Source of the DNA: JAKFWF01 sp031374115
Lineage (GTDB): Bacteria; Pseudomonadota; Alphaproteobacteria; Rhizobiales; Hyphomicrobiaceae
Length of the DNA: 64,000 bases
Assembly: GCA_031374115.1 (NCBI GenBank)
Contig: JANMNO010000057.1
Location: 3,821-67,820, forward strand
Reading direction: 5' to 3'
In this document: piece by piece, positions 27,947 through 36,623 of the stretch
Layout of the letters: each line of letters starts with the position of its first letter
Position numbering within the stretch: position 1 is the first letter of the stretch
Translations under genes and position numbers: made by a program
The notes under the pieces: generated by a model
What the model saw: the letters and a program-made list of their open reading frames with translations, nothing else
Database searches by the model: none
Told to the model about the DNA's origin: nothing

Positions 27947-28831
27947 ATGGCCGCGAAAACCATCGTCACATGCGCTTTGACCGGCGGCTTCGACACCGTC
28001 GGCAAAAATCCCGCAGTGCCGGTCAGCCCAGAGCAGATCGCGCAGTCGGCGCTCGATGCCGCCAATGCTGGAGCCGCGATCGTCCATATTCATGTCCGCG
28101 ACCCGAAAACGGGCAAGCCATCGATGGCGTTGGAGTTGTATGAGGAGACAGTCCAACGCATCCGCGCCGCCAATCGCGATGTCATCCTCAATCTGACGAC
28201 AGGAGCCGGTGGCCGCTTCATTCCAGGCGCGGACGAGCCCCGCATTGCAGCCGAAGGTACGACACTGACGACACCCGCCGTTCGCATGCGTCACATCGGG
28301 AAGATCAAGCCGGAGATCTGCACTCTCGATTGCGGCAGCATGAACTTTGGTCCGCACGTGTTCATCAACACGCCAGCGCACCTCGCGGAAATGGCTTCGA
28401 TAGCCAAAGAAGCCGGCACCAAGCCCGAAATCGAAGTGTTCGACCTCGGCCACATCGAACTCGCGAAAAAGCTGATCGCCGACGGCGTTATCGCGCCGCC
28501 GCCGCTGTTCCAACTGTGCTTGGGCATTTCGTTTGGTGCACCGGCAACGCCCGAGGCGATGCTGGCGATGCGCAATAATCTCCCGGCCGGCGCGCATTGG
28601 TGCGCGTTCGGCATCGGCCGCATGCAGTTCCCGCTCGTAGCGCAGACCGTGCTTTACGGCGGCCACGTTCGCGTCGGTCTGGAAGACAATCTGTACTTCG
28701 AGCGCGGCAAGCTTGCCTCCTCGAATGCGGCCCTCGTGGAACGCGCAGTCGAGATCATCCGGATCATCGGCGGCGATATTGCAACGGCAACCGAAGCCCG
28801 CAAGACACTTGGGCTGGGAGCTGCCGCATGA
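27947..28831 (+). CDS. BKACE family beta-keto acid cleavage enzyme (DUF849)
   Basis: 294 aa. The TIM-barrel family signatures are ALTGGFDTVGKNPAVPVSPE, AAIVHIHVRDPKTGKPSMAL (the HxH metal site) and GGHVRVGLEDNLYFERGKLA. BKACE enzymes cleave a beta-keto acid with acetyl-CoA to give acetoacetate and a CoA ester. Known members act in lysine fermentation and in carnitine breakdown; which substrate applies here is unknown. ATG 27947 has GAGG 9 nt upstream; ATG 27938 is an alternative. Its stop overlaps the SDR start as ATGA. Confidence 0.9.
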   Translation: MAAKTIVTCALTGGFDTVGKNPAVPVSPEQIAQSALDAANAGAAIVHIHVRDPKTGKPSMALELYEETVQRIRAANRDVILNLTTGAGGRFIPGADEPRIAAEGTTLTTPAVRMRHIGKIKPEICTLDCGSMNFGPHVFINTPAHLAEMASIAKEAGTKPEIEVFDLGHIELAKKLIADGVIAPPPLFQLCLGISFGAPATPEAMLAMRNNLPAGAHWCAFGIGRMQFPLVAQTVLYGGHVRVGLEDNLYFERGKLASSNAALVERAVEIIRIIGGDIATATEARKTLGLGAAA

Positions 28832-29613
28832 CCAGCGCGATCATATCGGCCAACCTCACCGGCAAGCGTGCCCTTGTCACTGGCGGCGCTTCCGGCATCG
28901 GCTTGGCAACGGTCGAAGCGCTGCTTCGCTGCGGCGCGATCGTGGCCGTCAACTATCTGAGCGGCGACGCCCGCGGTCCCTTGGTGGTGGAAACCCTTGC
29001 CAAGGATCAAGGCAACGCACCCAATGGCCGAGTTATCGCAGCACCCGGTGACGTAGCCGACCCCAAAGATGCCGCTCGAATGGTGGCGCGCGCGATCGCC
29101 GATCTCGGCGGCCTCGATATCCTGATTAATAACGCAGCCAGCCCCGAAACCATCGAGCCGATCCCGTTCGAAGACTTCGACGCAATGACTGAGGAAAAGT
29201 GGGAGCGCATCCTGACAACCAATCTCGTCGGGCCTTTCCGTTGCGCCAAGGCTGCCGCATCAGCGCTCAAGACGTCGGGTGGCGCCATCGTCAACACGGC
29301 TTCGATTGCTGGATTGGGCGGCCAAGCCTCATCGATCGCCTATGCCGCAGGTAAAGCCGGATTGATCAACCTGACGCGCAACCTTGCCAAGGCATTTGGG
29401 CCGAACGTCCGCGTCAACGCGGTTGCCCCCGGTCTAACGCGAACGCCATGGACCGATCCGTGGCCCGCCGAGCGCAAGGCGCGCTCAATCGAAAACACGG
29501 CGTTGAAGCGCCTGGTCGAGCCATCGGACATCGCTCAAGCGATGATTTTCCTGGCCGCCCACCCGGCAATCACGGGGCAGACCCTGGTTGTCGATGCCGG
29601 ACGGAACTTATGA
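28828..29613 (+). CDS. Short-chain dehydrogenase/reductase
   Basis: 261 aa classical SDR. The cofactor motif is TGGASGIGLA, NNAA follows in ILINNAASPE, and the catalytic Ser-Tyr-Lys set appears in VNTASIAGLG and AYAAGKAGLI. The acidic residue expected for NAD is not obvious, so NADP is possible. It overlaps the BKACE gene by 4 nt, and probably makes or removes the keto group handled by that enzyme; this is inference from context. Confidence 0.9.
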   Translation: MTSAIISANLTGKRALVTGGASGIGLATVEALLRCGAIVAVNYLSGDARGPLVVETLAKDQGNAPNGRVIAAPGDVADPKDAARMVARAIADLGGLDILINNAASPETIEPIPFEDFDAMTEEKWERILTTNLVGPFRCAKAAASALKTSGGAIVNTASIAGLGGQASSIAYAAGKAGLINLTRNLAKAFGPNVRVNAVAPGLTRTPWTDPWPAERKARSIENTALKRLVEPSDIAQAMIFLAAHPAITGQTLVVDAGRNL

Positions 29614-29616
29614 TGG

Positions 29617-30621
29617 TCAATCGAAGTGATCGTGGCCGGTTTTGGACAACGTCACGGGCAACCCATTGGCGTTGAGCAGCGTCAGACCGGCGCCTTCCGC
29701 AATTTTTCCAACGTCGGTTACGGCAACGCCGAGTTCGAGCGCTGCGTCTTCAAACGCGTCTGCTTGGTTGGCTGGGACGGTGGCCAAGATTTCGTAGTCG
29801 TCGCCGCCGTTGGCCGCCAGTTCTCGCAGCACCGGTTGTTCGGCAAATGCGCGCTCGGCTGCGACCGAAAGGGGTAGGCGGTCCAGTATCACCTGAGCGG
29901 CCACACCGGATGCACTGCACATCCGCCCCATGTCTTTTACGAAACCGTCCGACACGTCCATCGCGGCCGACGCATATTTGAGCAACAAGCTGGACAGCTC
30001 GACGCGCGCTGAGGGCCGCAAGAAACGGTCCAACAAGAATTGGCGTTGATCCTTATCGAGTGTGGGAAAACGCTTGGAATCTACGTTGCGGCGGAGAATC
30101 AGTCCCATCGCCGCGTCGCCAAGTGTGCCGGACACGAAGACGCGATCGCCGACTTGGGCCGTTGCTCTCTGCACCATGCGCCCTTCGGGGACATAACCGA
30201 CAGCTGTTATGTTGATCGACAGCGAAACGCCGGGACGGCGGTCAGTATCGCCGCCGATCAATGTCAAGCCATAATGTTCTTGCGCGTCCTTGAGCCCAGA
30301 CGCAAACCGGATCATCCAATCGCGGGTGGGCGCCTCCGGCACACTGAGCGCCATAAGATAACACATCGGGGTCGCCCCCTTCGACGCCAGATCGGATATA
30401 TTGACCGCAAGCGCGCGCCACGCGATCACCTCTGGCGTTTCGTCGGGCAAAAAGTGCAGTCCGCTGACCAGCGCGTCGGTCGTCATCACCAGATCGTGGC
30501 CGGCCGGCGGGCGCAAGGTTGCGCAATCGTCCTTCAGAGCATACGCGCCGGGAACTTTGTCCGTGAGCGGAGCCAGAAACTGCTGGATGAGATCTTCTTC
30601 ACTGACGACTTTATCGCCCAT
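29617..30621 (-). CDS. thiL: Thiamine-monophosphate kinase
   Basis: 334 aa. The PurM-like fold starts with KDDCATLRPPAGHDLVMTTD and HFLPDETPEVIAWRALAVNI, then DLASKGATP, the ATP site GGDTDRRPGVSLSINIT, MDVSDGFVKDMGRMC and NGGDDYEILATVP. It phosphorylates thiamine monophosphate to thiamine pyrophosphate, the last step of de novo synthesis. It is the terminal gene of the glyA-nrdR-rib-nusB operon and begins 9 bp after nusB. It converges with the SDR gene, stops 3 bp apart. Confidence 0.95.
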   Translation of the reverse strand: MGDKVVSEEDLIQQFLAPLTDKVPGAYALKDDCATLRPPAGHDLVMTTDALVSGLHFLPDETPEVIAWRALAVNISDLASKGATPMCYLMALSVPEAPTRDWMIRFASGLKDAQEHYGLTLIGGDTDRRPGVSLSINITAVGYVPEGRMVQRATAQVGDRVFVSGTLGDAAMGLILRRNVDSKRFPTLDKDQRQFLLDRFLRPSARVELSSLLLKYASAAMDVSDGFVKDMGRMCSASGVAAQVILDRLPLSVAAERAFAEQPVLRELAANGGDDYEILATVPANQADAFEDAALELGVAVTDVGKIAEGAGLTLLNANGLPVTLSKTGHDHFD

Positions 30622-30630
30622 GTAGTGCTC

Positions 30631-31113
30631 TCAAACTTTCGGTATGAACTCGGGTGCCCGCAGTTTCCGTGCCAGTTTGTCAAGAACGCCGTTGACGACT
30701 TTTGGTTCGTCCTCGTTGAAGAAAGCGTTGGCGACCTCGACGTATTCGCTGATCGCGACGCGCGCCGGCACATCAGGCCGCTCCATCAGCTCGAACGTGC
30801 CGGCCCTCAAAATAGCACGCAAGATGCTATCGACACGGATCAGCCGCCAACCCGTAGCCAACTGTTGATCGACCATCGGATCGATGTCGAGTTGACGGCG
30901 CACGACGCCGCGCAACACCTCGGCGAAAAACACGGCATCGGCGCCGCGCAGTGCGTCGTCGGCTTCCTCGCCCGCGAAACGTATCCGGACAAACTCATCG
31001 ACGACATCGTTGAGGTCGATGCCCGATAGATCCATCTGATAGAGAGCCTGCACGGCTGCGACCCGCGAGGCACTGCGCGGGCGCGATTTTTGTTTTTTGG
31101 CGACGATGGCCAT
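30631..31113 (-). CDS. nusB: Transcription antitermination factor NusB
   Basis: 160 aa, all-helical. It carries SRVAAVQALYQMDLSG near the N-terminus, a central WRLIRVDSILRAILRAGTFE, and the signature ARVAISEYVEVANAFFNEDE. NusB binds boxA RNA with NusE and prevents termination in rRNA operons. The ATG overlaps the ribH stop as TAATG, indicating coupled translation. Confidence 0.95.
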   Translation of the reverse strand: MAIVAKKQKSRPRSASRVAAVQALYQMDLSGIDLNDVVDEFVRIRFAGEEADDALRGADAVFFAEVLRGVVRRQLDIDPMVDQQLATGWRLIRVDSILRAILRAGTFELMERPDVPARVAISEYVEVANAFFNEDEPKVVNGVLDKLARKLRAPEFIPKV

Positions 31114-31628
31114 TACTGTTTTCCTGCGGCAAAATCCGCCGCAACTTCAATCAATCTTAGGCAGGCTCTAGCGGCGTCAGCACCCTTGCCCGCCCGCACT
31201 CCTGTCGCCCGTGTCATGGCCTGAGCCTCCGTATCGACCGTCAGGATTGCATTACCGAGCGGGATTGCGTGTCGGATCGCGAGCTCATAGCACCAATGGT
31301 TGGCATTGTTGCAGACAATGTCATAGTGGGAGGTTTCTCCGCGGATGACACAGCCGAGCATAACCGCGCCGCTAAAACGGGCCCGTGTTGCGGTTGCAGG
31401 CATCGTTCCCGTCGCAATCGCTGCGGCCAGCACTTGCGGGATCTCCAAGGCACCCGGCACCACCAGACGCTCGTACGCCACGCCTTGGGCTTCGAACTCC
31501 GCCACGGCGCCTTCGATCAACGCTTCCGCGACCACCTCATAGTAGCGCGCCTCGATGATCAGAACCGGCAACTTTGGGCGCGTTGCTGGCGACATCACCC
31601 AAGGGGTGCTGGTGCTTTTGCCAGCCAT
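31113..31628 (-). CDS. ribH: 6,7-dimethyl-8-ribityllumazine synthase
   Basis: 171 aa. The lumazine synthase markers are YERLVVPGALEIPQVLAAAI, LGCVIRGETSHYDIVCNNA with the catalytic His region, and IPLGNAILTVDTEAQAMTRA. It condenses the ribityl pyrimidine with dihydroxybutanone phosphate to form lumazine, the substrate of RibE. The start overlaps the ribBA stop as TGATG. Confidence 0.95.
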   Translation of the reverse strand: MAGKSTSTPWVMSPATRPKLPVLIIEARYYEVVAEALIEGAVAEFEAQGVAYERLVVPGALEIPQVLAAAIATGTMPATATRARFSGAVMLGCVIRGETSHYDIVCNNANHWCYELAIRHAIPLGNAILTVDTEAQAMTRATGVRAGKGADAARACLRLIEVAADFAAGKQ

Positions 31629-32788
31629 CAGTCGATCTTCCGGGTGTCAACGATCTTCAGCCCATAGCCTTCGAGGCCGACATAGACCGAAGCAGGAGAG
31701 TTCGACAGCAGCACCATTTCGGTAACGCCCAAATCACGCAAAATCTGACTGCCGATGCCAATCTCGACCCGGCGACGTTCCTGGTTCTCTGGTTGCGTCC
31801 CCGGCTTTTTCGGGCGCCCTTCTTTTGCTAGACCCTCGGACACCGACTTGGGGCGTAGATCTCTGATCAGAACGACGACGCCGCGGCCCTCCTTCTCGAT
31901 TATGCGCATCGACTTCTCGACGAGCGAGCCCTCTCCCGGCTCGACACCGATGCCGAGCACATCGGCCATCGCATTGACAGCATGGACGCGAACCAGGACC
32001 GGTCCCGGCACCGACAAATCGCCTTTGACGAGCACCAGGTGTTCGCTGGCATCGACCGTCGTCGAGTAGACGTGCATCGCGAACTTGCCGCCATATGCAC
32101 TCTCGACCTCGCGCCGGGCGACGGCCCGCACCAACTTGTCGTTCGACAAGCGGAACGCAATGAGATCCTCGATCGTGCCGATCTTGAGGCCATGCTTTTG
32201 TGCGAAGCCGACGAGGTCCGGCACACGTGCCATGGTGCCGTCGTCGTTCATGATCTCACAGATGACGGCGGCAGGATAGAGCCCGGCCAAGCGGCATAGA
32301 TCGACCGAAGCTTCGGTATGGCCGGCGCGCACCAGCACGCCGCCATCGCGCGCGATCAGCGGGAAAACGTGGCCTGGCGACACCACATCCGCGTGCCCCT
32401 TGCTGGCATCGATTGCTGTTGCAATCGTACGCGCGCGATCGTGTGCCGAGATGCCAGTGGTGATCCCCTCCCGGGCCTCGATCGAAACCGTGAAGGCGGT
32501 GCCGGTGCGCGAAGCGTTCTGCCGCACCATGCTTTCCAGGCGCAACTCGTCCGCCCGCGGCTTGGTGAGCGACAGGCAAATCAAGCCCCGGCCGAAGCGA
32601 GCCATAAAGTTTACTGCGTCGGGCGTTGCCATCTGCGCTGGAATAATTAGATCGCCTTCGTTTTCGCGATCCTCGGCGTCAACCAAAATCACCATTCGCC
32701 CATTGCGAAGATCTTCGATGATCTCTGGCGTTGTTGACAGAAAGCCAAGGCCTTCCTGGTATTCGACAGTCTTCAAGCCTTTTTTCAC
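31628..32788 (-). CDS. ribBA: 3,4-dihydroxy-2-butanone-4-phosphate synthase with degenerate GTP cyclohydrolase II domain
   Basis: 386 aa. The N-terminal RibB domain (1-205) is intact: MVILVDAEDRENEGDLIIPA, ASRTGTAFTVSIEAREG, VSPGHVFPLIARDGGVLVRA, GHTEASVDLCRLAGL and AVICEIMNDDGTMAR. The C-terminal RibA-like domain lacks the zinc cysteines: the position usually reading RVHSECLTGDVFG reads RVHAVNAMADVLG, and no CDC follows. So this half is not expected to act as GTP cyclohydrolase II. Such proteins have been described in proteobacteria as RibBA forms with a non-catalytic second domain. It starts with GTG, overlapping the riboflavin synthase stop as GTGA. Confidence 0.9.
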   Translation of the reverse strand: MKKGLKTVEYQEGLGFLSTTPEIIEDLRNGRMVILVDAEDRENEGDLIIPAQMATPDAVNFMARFGRGLICLSLTKPRADELRLESMVRQNASRTGTAFTVSIEAREGITTGISAHDRARTIATAIDASKGHADVVSPGHVFPLIARDGGVLVRAGHTEASVDLCRLAGLYPAAVICEIMNDDGTMARVPDLVGFAQKHGLKIGTIEDLIAFRLSNDKLVRAVARREVESAYGGKFAMHVYSTTVDASEHLVLVKGDLSVPGPVLVRVHAVNAMADVLGIGVEPGEGSLVEKSMRIIEKEGRGVVVLIRDLRPKSVSEGLAKEGRPKKPGTQPENQERRRVEIGIGSQILRDLGVTEMVLLSNSPASVYVGLEGYGLKIVDTRKID

Positions 32789-34518
32789 CGGCGAAACTCC
32801 ATCAGACGGGCGACGTAACGGGCGAACATGTCGACTTCGATATTGACGGCATCGCCGACTGCCTTCTTACCCCACGTGGTGATGCTCATGCTATGCGGAA
32901 TGAGGTTCACACCGAAGCGATTTCCGGCAACCTCATTTATGGTCAACGAGGTGCCGTCCAAGGCAATCGAGCCCTTGGGCGCGATGAAAGGGGCGAGCGC
33001 GTCAGGCACTTCAAGCACGAACCGGCGGCTATCACCATCCTGGCGTATTTCAACGATCCTAGCCGTACCGTCGACGTGCCCCGAAACGATATGACCGCCC
33101 AGTTCGTCACCAGCCTTCAACGATCGTTCCAGGTTGACTTTACGGCCGGGCGCCCACGATTGCAGCGTCGTCGTCGACAATGTCTCATTCGAAACATCGA
33201 GCGTAAATTCGCTGACATGACCGTGCGGGCGAACCGAGGTTGCCGTCAGGCAACAGCCATCGCAACAGATCGACGCGCCAAGCGGAATCGATGCCGGCAA
33301 GTATCCGGACCGGATGGTAAATCGTCCGCCGTCGCGGGCGACGACTTCACCGACATCGGTGATCAGACCAGTGAACATAGCTTTGCGTCCTTCGAACTGA
33401 TAGACGTCGATCGTATCATGACCAGCTACAGCCGTGGATAAGTGCTGCCAATTGGCATCGTTAACGACCGACTCCCAGCCATCATTCCCGAAGGCCGGTT
33501 GCCCACGCTCGATCCCGACGGCACGCGGTGCGCGCATGATGACGCACTCATCGGCGAGCCCGGCATCGATAAATGCGCCTGCTACAGTCGGCCCGCCTTC
33601 AACCAGCAATCGGGTGATGCCACGGCCGGCCAATACTTGCAGCACTTGCGGCAGATCCAGCCCTTTTCCGGAGGCACTTCGCGCAACCGGCACCACCTCG
33701 ATCGCACTTCCTGGCCCGTGGCCCGCATGACCAACCGCTGCTTCCGGCGTCGTGAAGACCATTACCGGCACCGTCGTTGCGGTTCGCATTATCCGGCAGT
33801 CGGGCGAAATCTGGAAATGGCTGTCCAAGATAATCCGAAGCGGTGATTGTTTTTCGAGGCCGGGCAACCGGCAGGTGAGATCGGGGTCATCGGCCAGCAC
33901 GGTACCGATGCCGACGAGGATAGCATCGGACCGAGCCCGCAGCAGGTGAGCTTGCGTACGTGCTTCCGGCCCGGTCACGAAAACCGGCCGGCCAGCTTCT
34001 CCTCGCGGAACCAAACCGTCCGAGCCGACCGCAAGTTTGAGTTGAACGAACGGCCGGTTTCGCGTCACCCGGCTGATGTGACCCAGAGTGACCCGCCGGC
34101 ACTCGGTAGCAAGCACACCGGTGACGACTTCGATACCTGCGGCTCTGATGCGCGCAACACCGCGCCCAGAGACGCGCAAGTCTGGATCTTCGACGCCCAC
34201 GACGACCCGGGCGACGCCTGCGGCGATCACCGCATCGGCACAGGGCGGTGTTCCGCCAAAGTGGGAGCAAGGCTCGAGCGTAACGTAGAGCGTTGCGCCC
34301 GTTGTCCGCGCGCCTGCCCTATCGATCGCAACCGTCTCGGCGTGCGGCCTGCCGGTATCCGCGGTTCTACCGAGGGCGATGATTTCGCCGGAAGCCGGAT
34401 CAACAATGACCGCGCCGACCGAGGGATTGGAACCCGTGCGGCCTAATCCGCGACGCGCCATACGTAAGGCGAGACCCATGTAAAGCACATCCAGATCGTC
34501 GGGCTGTTCGAGCGGCAT
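32785..34518 (-). CDS. ribD-ribE: Fused RibD-RibE: pyrimidine deaminase/reductase plus riboflavin synthase
   Basis: 577 aa in one frame. Residues 1-375 are RibD: zinc deaminase motifs GRPHAETVAI and LEPCSHFGGTPPCADA, then the reductase domain with ARSDAILVGIGTVLADDP and LLVEGGPTVAGAFI. From residue 381 a complete riboflavin synthase alpha chain follows, MFTGLITDVGEV, its two barrel repeats including GCCLTATS, GGHIVSGHVDGTA and DGTSLTINEV. No stop separates them. AAGGA lies 9 nt before the internal ATG at 33378, so separate RibE could also be made. The product catalyses steps 2-3 and the last step of riboflavin synthesis. It starts 4 bp after nrdR. Confidence 0.92.
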   Translation of the reverse strand: MPLEQPDDLDVLYMGLALRMARRGLGRTGSNPSVGAVIVDPASGEIIALGRTADTGRPHAETVAIDRAGARTTGATLYVTLEPCSHFGGTPPCADAVIAAGVARVVVGVEDPDLRVSGRGVARIRAAGIEVVTGVLATECRRVTLGHISRVTRNRPFVQLKLAVGSDGLVPRGEAGRPVFVTGPEARTQAHLLRARSDAILVGIGTVLADDPDLTCRLPGLEKQSPLRIILDSHFQISPDCRIMRTATTVPVMVFTTPEAAVGHAGHGPGSAIEVVPVARSASGKGLDLPQVLQVLAGRGITRLLVEGGPTVAGAFIDAGLADECVIMRAPRAVGIERGQPAFGNDGWESVVNDANWQHLSTAVAGHDTIDVYQFEGRKAMFTGLITDVGEVVARDGGRFTIRSGYLPASIPLGASICCDGCCLTATSVRPHGHVSEFTLDVSNETLSTTTLQSWAPGRKVNLERSLKAGDELGGHIVSGHVDGTARIVEIRQDGDSRRFVLEVPDALAPFIAPKGSIALDGTSLTINEVAGNRFGVNLIPHSMSITTWGKKAVGDAVNIEVDMFARYVARLMEFRR

Positions 34519-34522
34519 TGGG

Positions 34523-35044
34523 TCAATGCCGCTTGGCTTGCGAACCTACCACCTGGCCATCGGGATGGTCGGCGTGCGGTTCGCCGTCGCTCGTTTCGCG
34601 GGCGATCTCGCTCAGTACCTCCTGAAAGTCCGAGGCTTCCCGGAAATCGCGATAGACGGAGGCAAAGCGAACGTAAGCGACCGGATCGAGCCCCTTGAGG
34701 CCTTCGATCACCATCTCGCCGATCGCCGATGACGGCACTTCGCTCTCGCCAGAGCTTTCGAGCCGGCGCACGATGCCCGACACCATTCGCTCGATACGTT
34801 CAGGCTCGACCGGGCGCTTTCGAAGCGCAATTTGAACCGACCCCAGAAGCTTATCCCGGTCGAAGGGCACTTTCTTTCCCGCACGCTTGACGACCGTCAA
34901 CTCGCGCAACTGCACACGCTCGAACGTCGTGAATCGGCCGCCGCAATCGGGGCAAACGCGGCGCCGCCGGATCGCAACATTCTCCTCGGCCGGCCGGCTA
35001 TCCTTGACCTGGCTGTCGGGTGAGGCGCAGTAGGGGCAGCGCAC
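34523..35044 (-). CDS. nrdR: Transcriptional repressor NrdR
   Basis: 173 aa. The N-terminal zinc ribbon MRCPYCASPDSQVKDSRPAE ... RRRRVCPDCGGRFTTFERVQ holds two CxxC pairs, followed by an ATP-cone domain (VVKRAGKKVPFDRDKLLGSV). NrdR binds NrdR boxes and represses ribonucleotide reductase genes when dATP is high. It stands between glyA and ribD in the conserved alphaproteobacterial order, 18 bp after glyA. Confidence 0.96.
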   Translation of the reverse strand: MRCPYCASPDSQVKDSRPAEENVAIRRRRVCPDCGGRFTTFERVQLRELTVVKRAGKKVPFDRDKLLGSVQIALRKRPVEPERIERMVSGIVRRLESSGESEVPSSAIGEMVIEGLKGLDPVAYVRFASVYRDFREASDFQEVLSEIARETSDGEPHADHPDGQVVGSQAKRH

Positions 35045-35062
35045 GTCAGGCTACTCCGATTG

Positions 35063-36361
35063 TCAGCTATAGATCGGGAAGCGGCGGCACAGTGCGATCG
35101 CTTCCTGCTTGATGCGTTCCTCGACGAGGGGGGCTGATCCTTCCGGTGCTTGCGCGATTGCGGTCAGCACTTCCGACACCATGCGGCCGATGTCACGGAA
35201 TTCGGCCACGCCGAAACCACGTGTGGTCCCAGCCGGTGTACCAAGCCGGACGCCAGACGTCACCCACGGTTTTTCCGGATCGAGGGGAACGCCATTCTTG
35301 TTGCAGGTGATGTGGGCGCGACCCAGTGCCCGTTCCGACTTTGCGCCTGTCAGCTTCTTCGGGCGCAAATCGACCAGCATCAGATGATTGTCCGTCCCGC
35401 CCGTGACGATATCGAAACCCGATGCCTTGATCGTCTCAGCCAACACTTTCGCGTTCTCGACCACGCCACGCGCATATACCTTGAAGTCCGGGCGCAGCGC
35501 CTCGCCGAAAGCCACCGCTTTGGCGGCGATGATGTGCATGAGCGGCCCGCCCTGGATGCCTGGAAACACCGCCGAGTTGATCTTCTTTGCCAACTCCTCG
35601 TCGTTAGTCAGGATCAAGCCGCCCCGCGGCCCGCGTAACGTCTTATGGGTCGTCGTGCTAACCACATGCGCATGCGGAAAAGGTGATGGATGAACGCCGC
35701 CGGCCACCAATCCCGCAAAGTGCGCCATGTCGACCATGAAGATCGCGCCAACTTCATCTGCAATCTCGCGAAAGCGCTTGAAGTCCCAGAACCGGGCATA
35801 AGCCGAGCCGCCAGCGATGATCAGCTTCGGTTTGGCGCCACGTGCGATCCGCGCGACTTCGTCCATGTCGATCTTCTGATCTTCGGCTCGCACCGTATAT
35901 GGCACGACGTTAAACCACTTGCCGGATTGGTTGACCGGCGAGCCGTGTGTCAAGTGTCCGCCGGCCGCAAGGTCGAGACCCATGAAAGTGTCGCCAGGCT
36001 TGAGACAAGCGAAGAACACCGCTTGGTTGGCCTGCGCGCCAGTCGGCGGCTGCACGTTGGCAAAGCTGCAGCCAAACAGCTTGGTCGCCCGCTCGATCGC
36101 CAGCGTCTCGGCAATATCCACATATTGGCAGCCGCCGTAGTAGCGTTTGCCGGGATAGCCCTCTGCGTACTTGTTCGTCAGCACCGAGCCTGCGGCTTCC
36201 AGCACAGCGCGGCTGACGATGTTCTCCGATGCGATCAGCTCAATCTCATTTTGCTGCCGGCCAAGTTCCTTGGCAATGGCGGACGCGATCTCGGGGTCGC
36301 GCTGCTGCAGGGCTTCTGCGAAAAAAGGATTGGCGCTGAATGAATTGGCCGCCTGTGCCAT
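35063..36361 (-). CDS. glyA: Serine hydroxymethyltransferase
   Basis: 432 aa. Family hallmarks are IELIASENIVSRAVLEAAGS, EGYPGKRYYGGCQYVDIAE, the PLP lysine in VVSTTTHKTLRGPRGGLIL, and TPAGTTRGFG. It converts serine and tetrahydrofolate into glycine and 5,10-methylene-THF in the cytoplasm. It is the first gene of the operon continuing through nrdR and the riboflavin genes. The upstream region carries a dispersed palindrome at 36444-36475 and the marR terminator. Confidence 0.97.
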   Translation of the reverse strand: MAQAANSFSANPFFAEALQQRDPEIASAIAKELGRQQNEIELIASENIVSRAVLEAAGSVLTNKYAEGYPGKRYYGGCQYVDIAETLAIERATKLFGCSFANVQPPTGAQANQAVFFACLKPGDTFMGLDLAAGGHLTHGSPVNQSGKWFNVVPYTVRAEDQKIDMDEVARIARGAKPKLIIAGGSAYARFWDFKRFREIADEVGAIFMVDMAHFAGLVAGGVHPSPFPHAHVVSTTTHKTLRGPRGGLILTNDEELAKKINSAVFPGIQGGPLMHIIAAKAVAFGEALRPDFKVYARGVVENAKVLAETIKASGFDIVTGGTDNHLMLVDLRPKKLTGAKSERALGRAHITCNKNGVPLDPEKPWVTSGVRLGTPAGTTRGFGVAEFRDIGRMVSEVLTAIAQAPEGSAPLVEERIKQEAIALCRRFPIYS

Positions 36362-36443
36362 CGGATGTGCCTCTTGCCGTTAGAACGATGCCATCGCTTC
36401 TGTGCGAGCTCGCGACCACATTATGGTGTGCGCCTGATAGAGC

Positions 36444-36475
36444 GCCGGCGGAAAAGTGTGAAGTGGTTTTCCGGC
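36444..36475. repeat. Short dispersed palindrome of Rhizobiales type
   Basis: CCGG-GGAAAA and TTTTCC-GGC arms flank GTGTGAAGTGG. The sequence GGAAAAGTGTGAAGTGGTTTTCC closely resembles a palindrome scattered in intergenic regions of Bradyrhizobium and relatives, often next to a GATCATGCTC arm that is absent here. It lies about 80 bp before glyA. Confidence 0.5.
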
Positions 36476-36546
36476 AGCACCACACACGATCTACCACCTA
36501 CCACGTGCAACCCTGCACAAAGACAAGCAAGAAGCTACACCGAGGC

Positions 36547-36582
36547 AAAAAAAAAGCGTGCCCGCACTAATGTGCCGCACGC
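36547..36582 (-). terminator. Intrinsic terminator after the MarR gene
   Basis: On the minus strand GCGTGC pairs with GCACGC, with a further CAC/GTG pairing inside, and nine T follow. It is 42 bp after the MarR stop and insulates glyA from upstream transcription. Confidence 0.8.
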
Positions 36583-36623
36583 CAGATCGAGGTCGGTAAA
36601 GAGTGCGGAGGCGTTGTCGACAG

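Noticed and set aside
31628..34518. FMN riboswitch before the riboflavin genes
   Set aside because: The genes are internal to an operon with overlaps or gaps of only a few bases, so there is no room for the RNA element.
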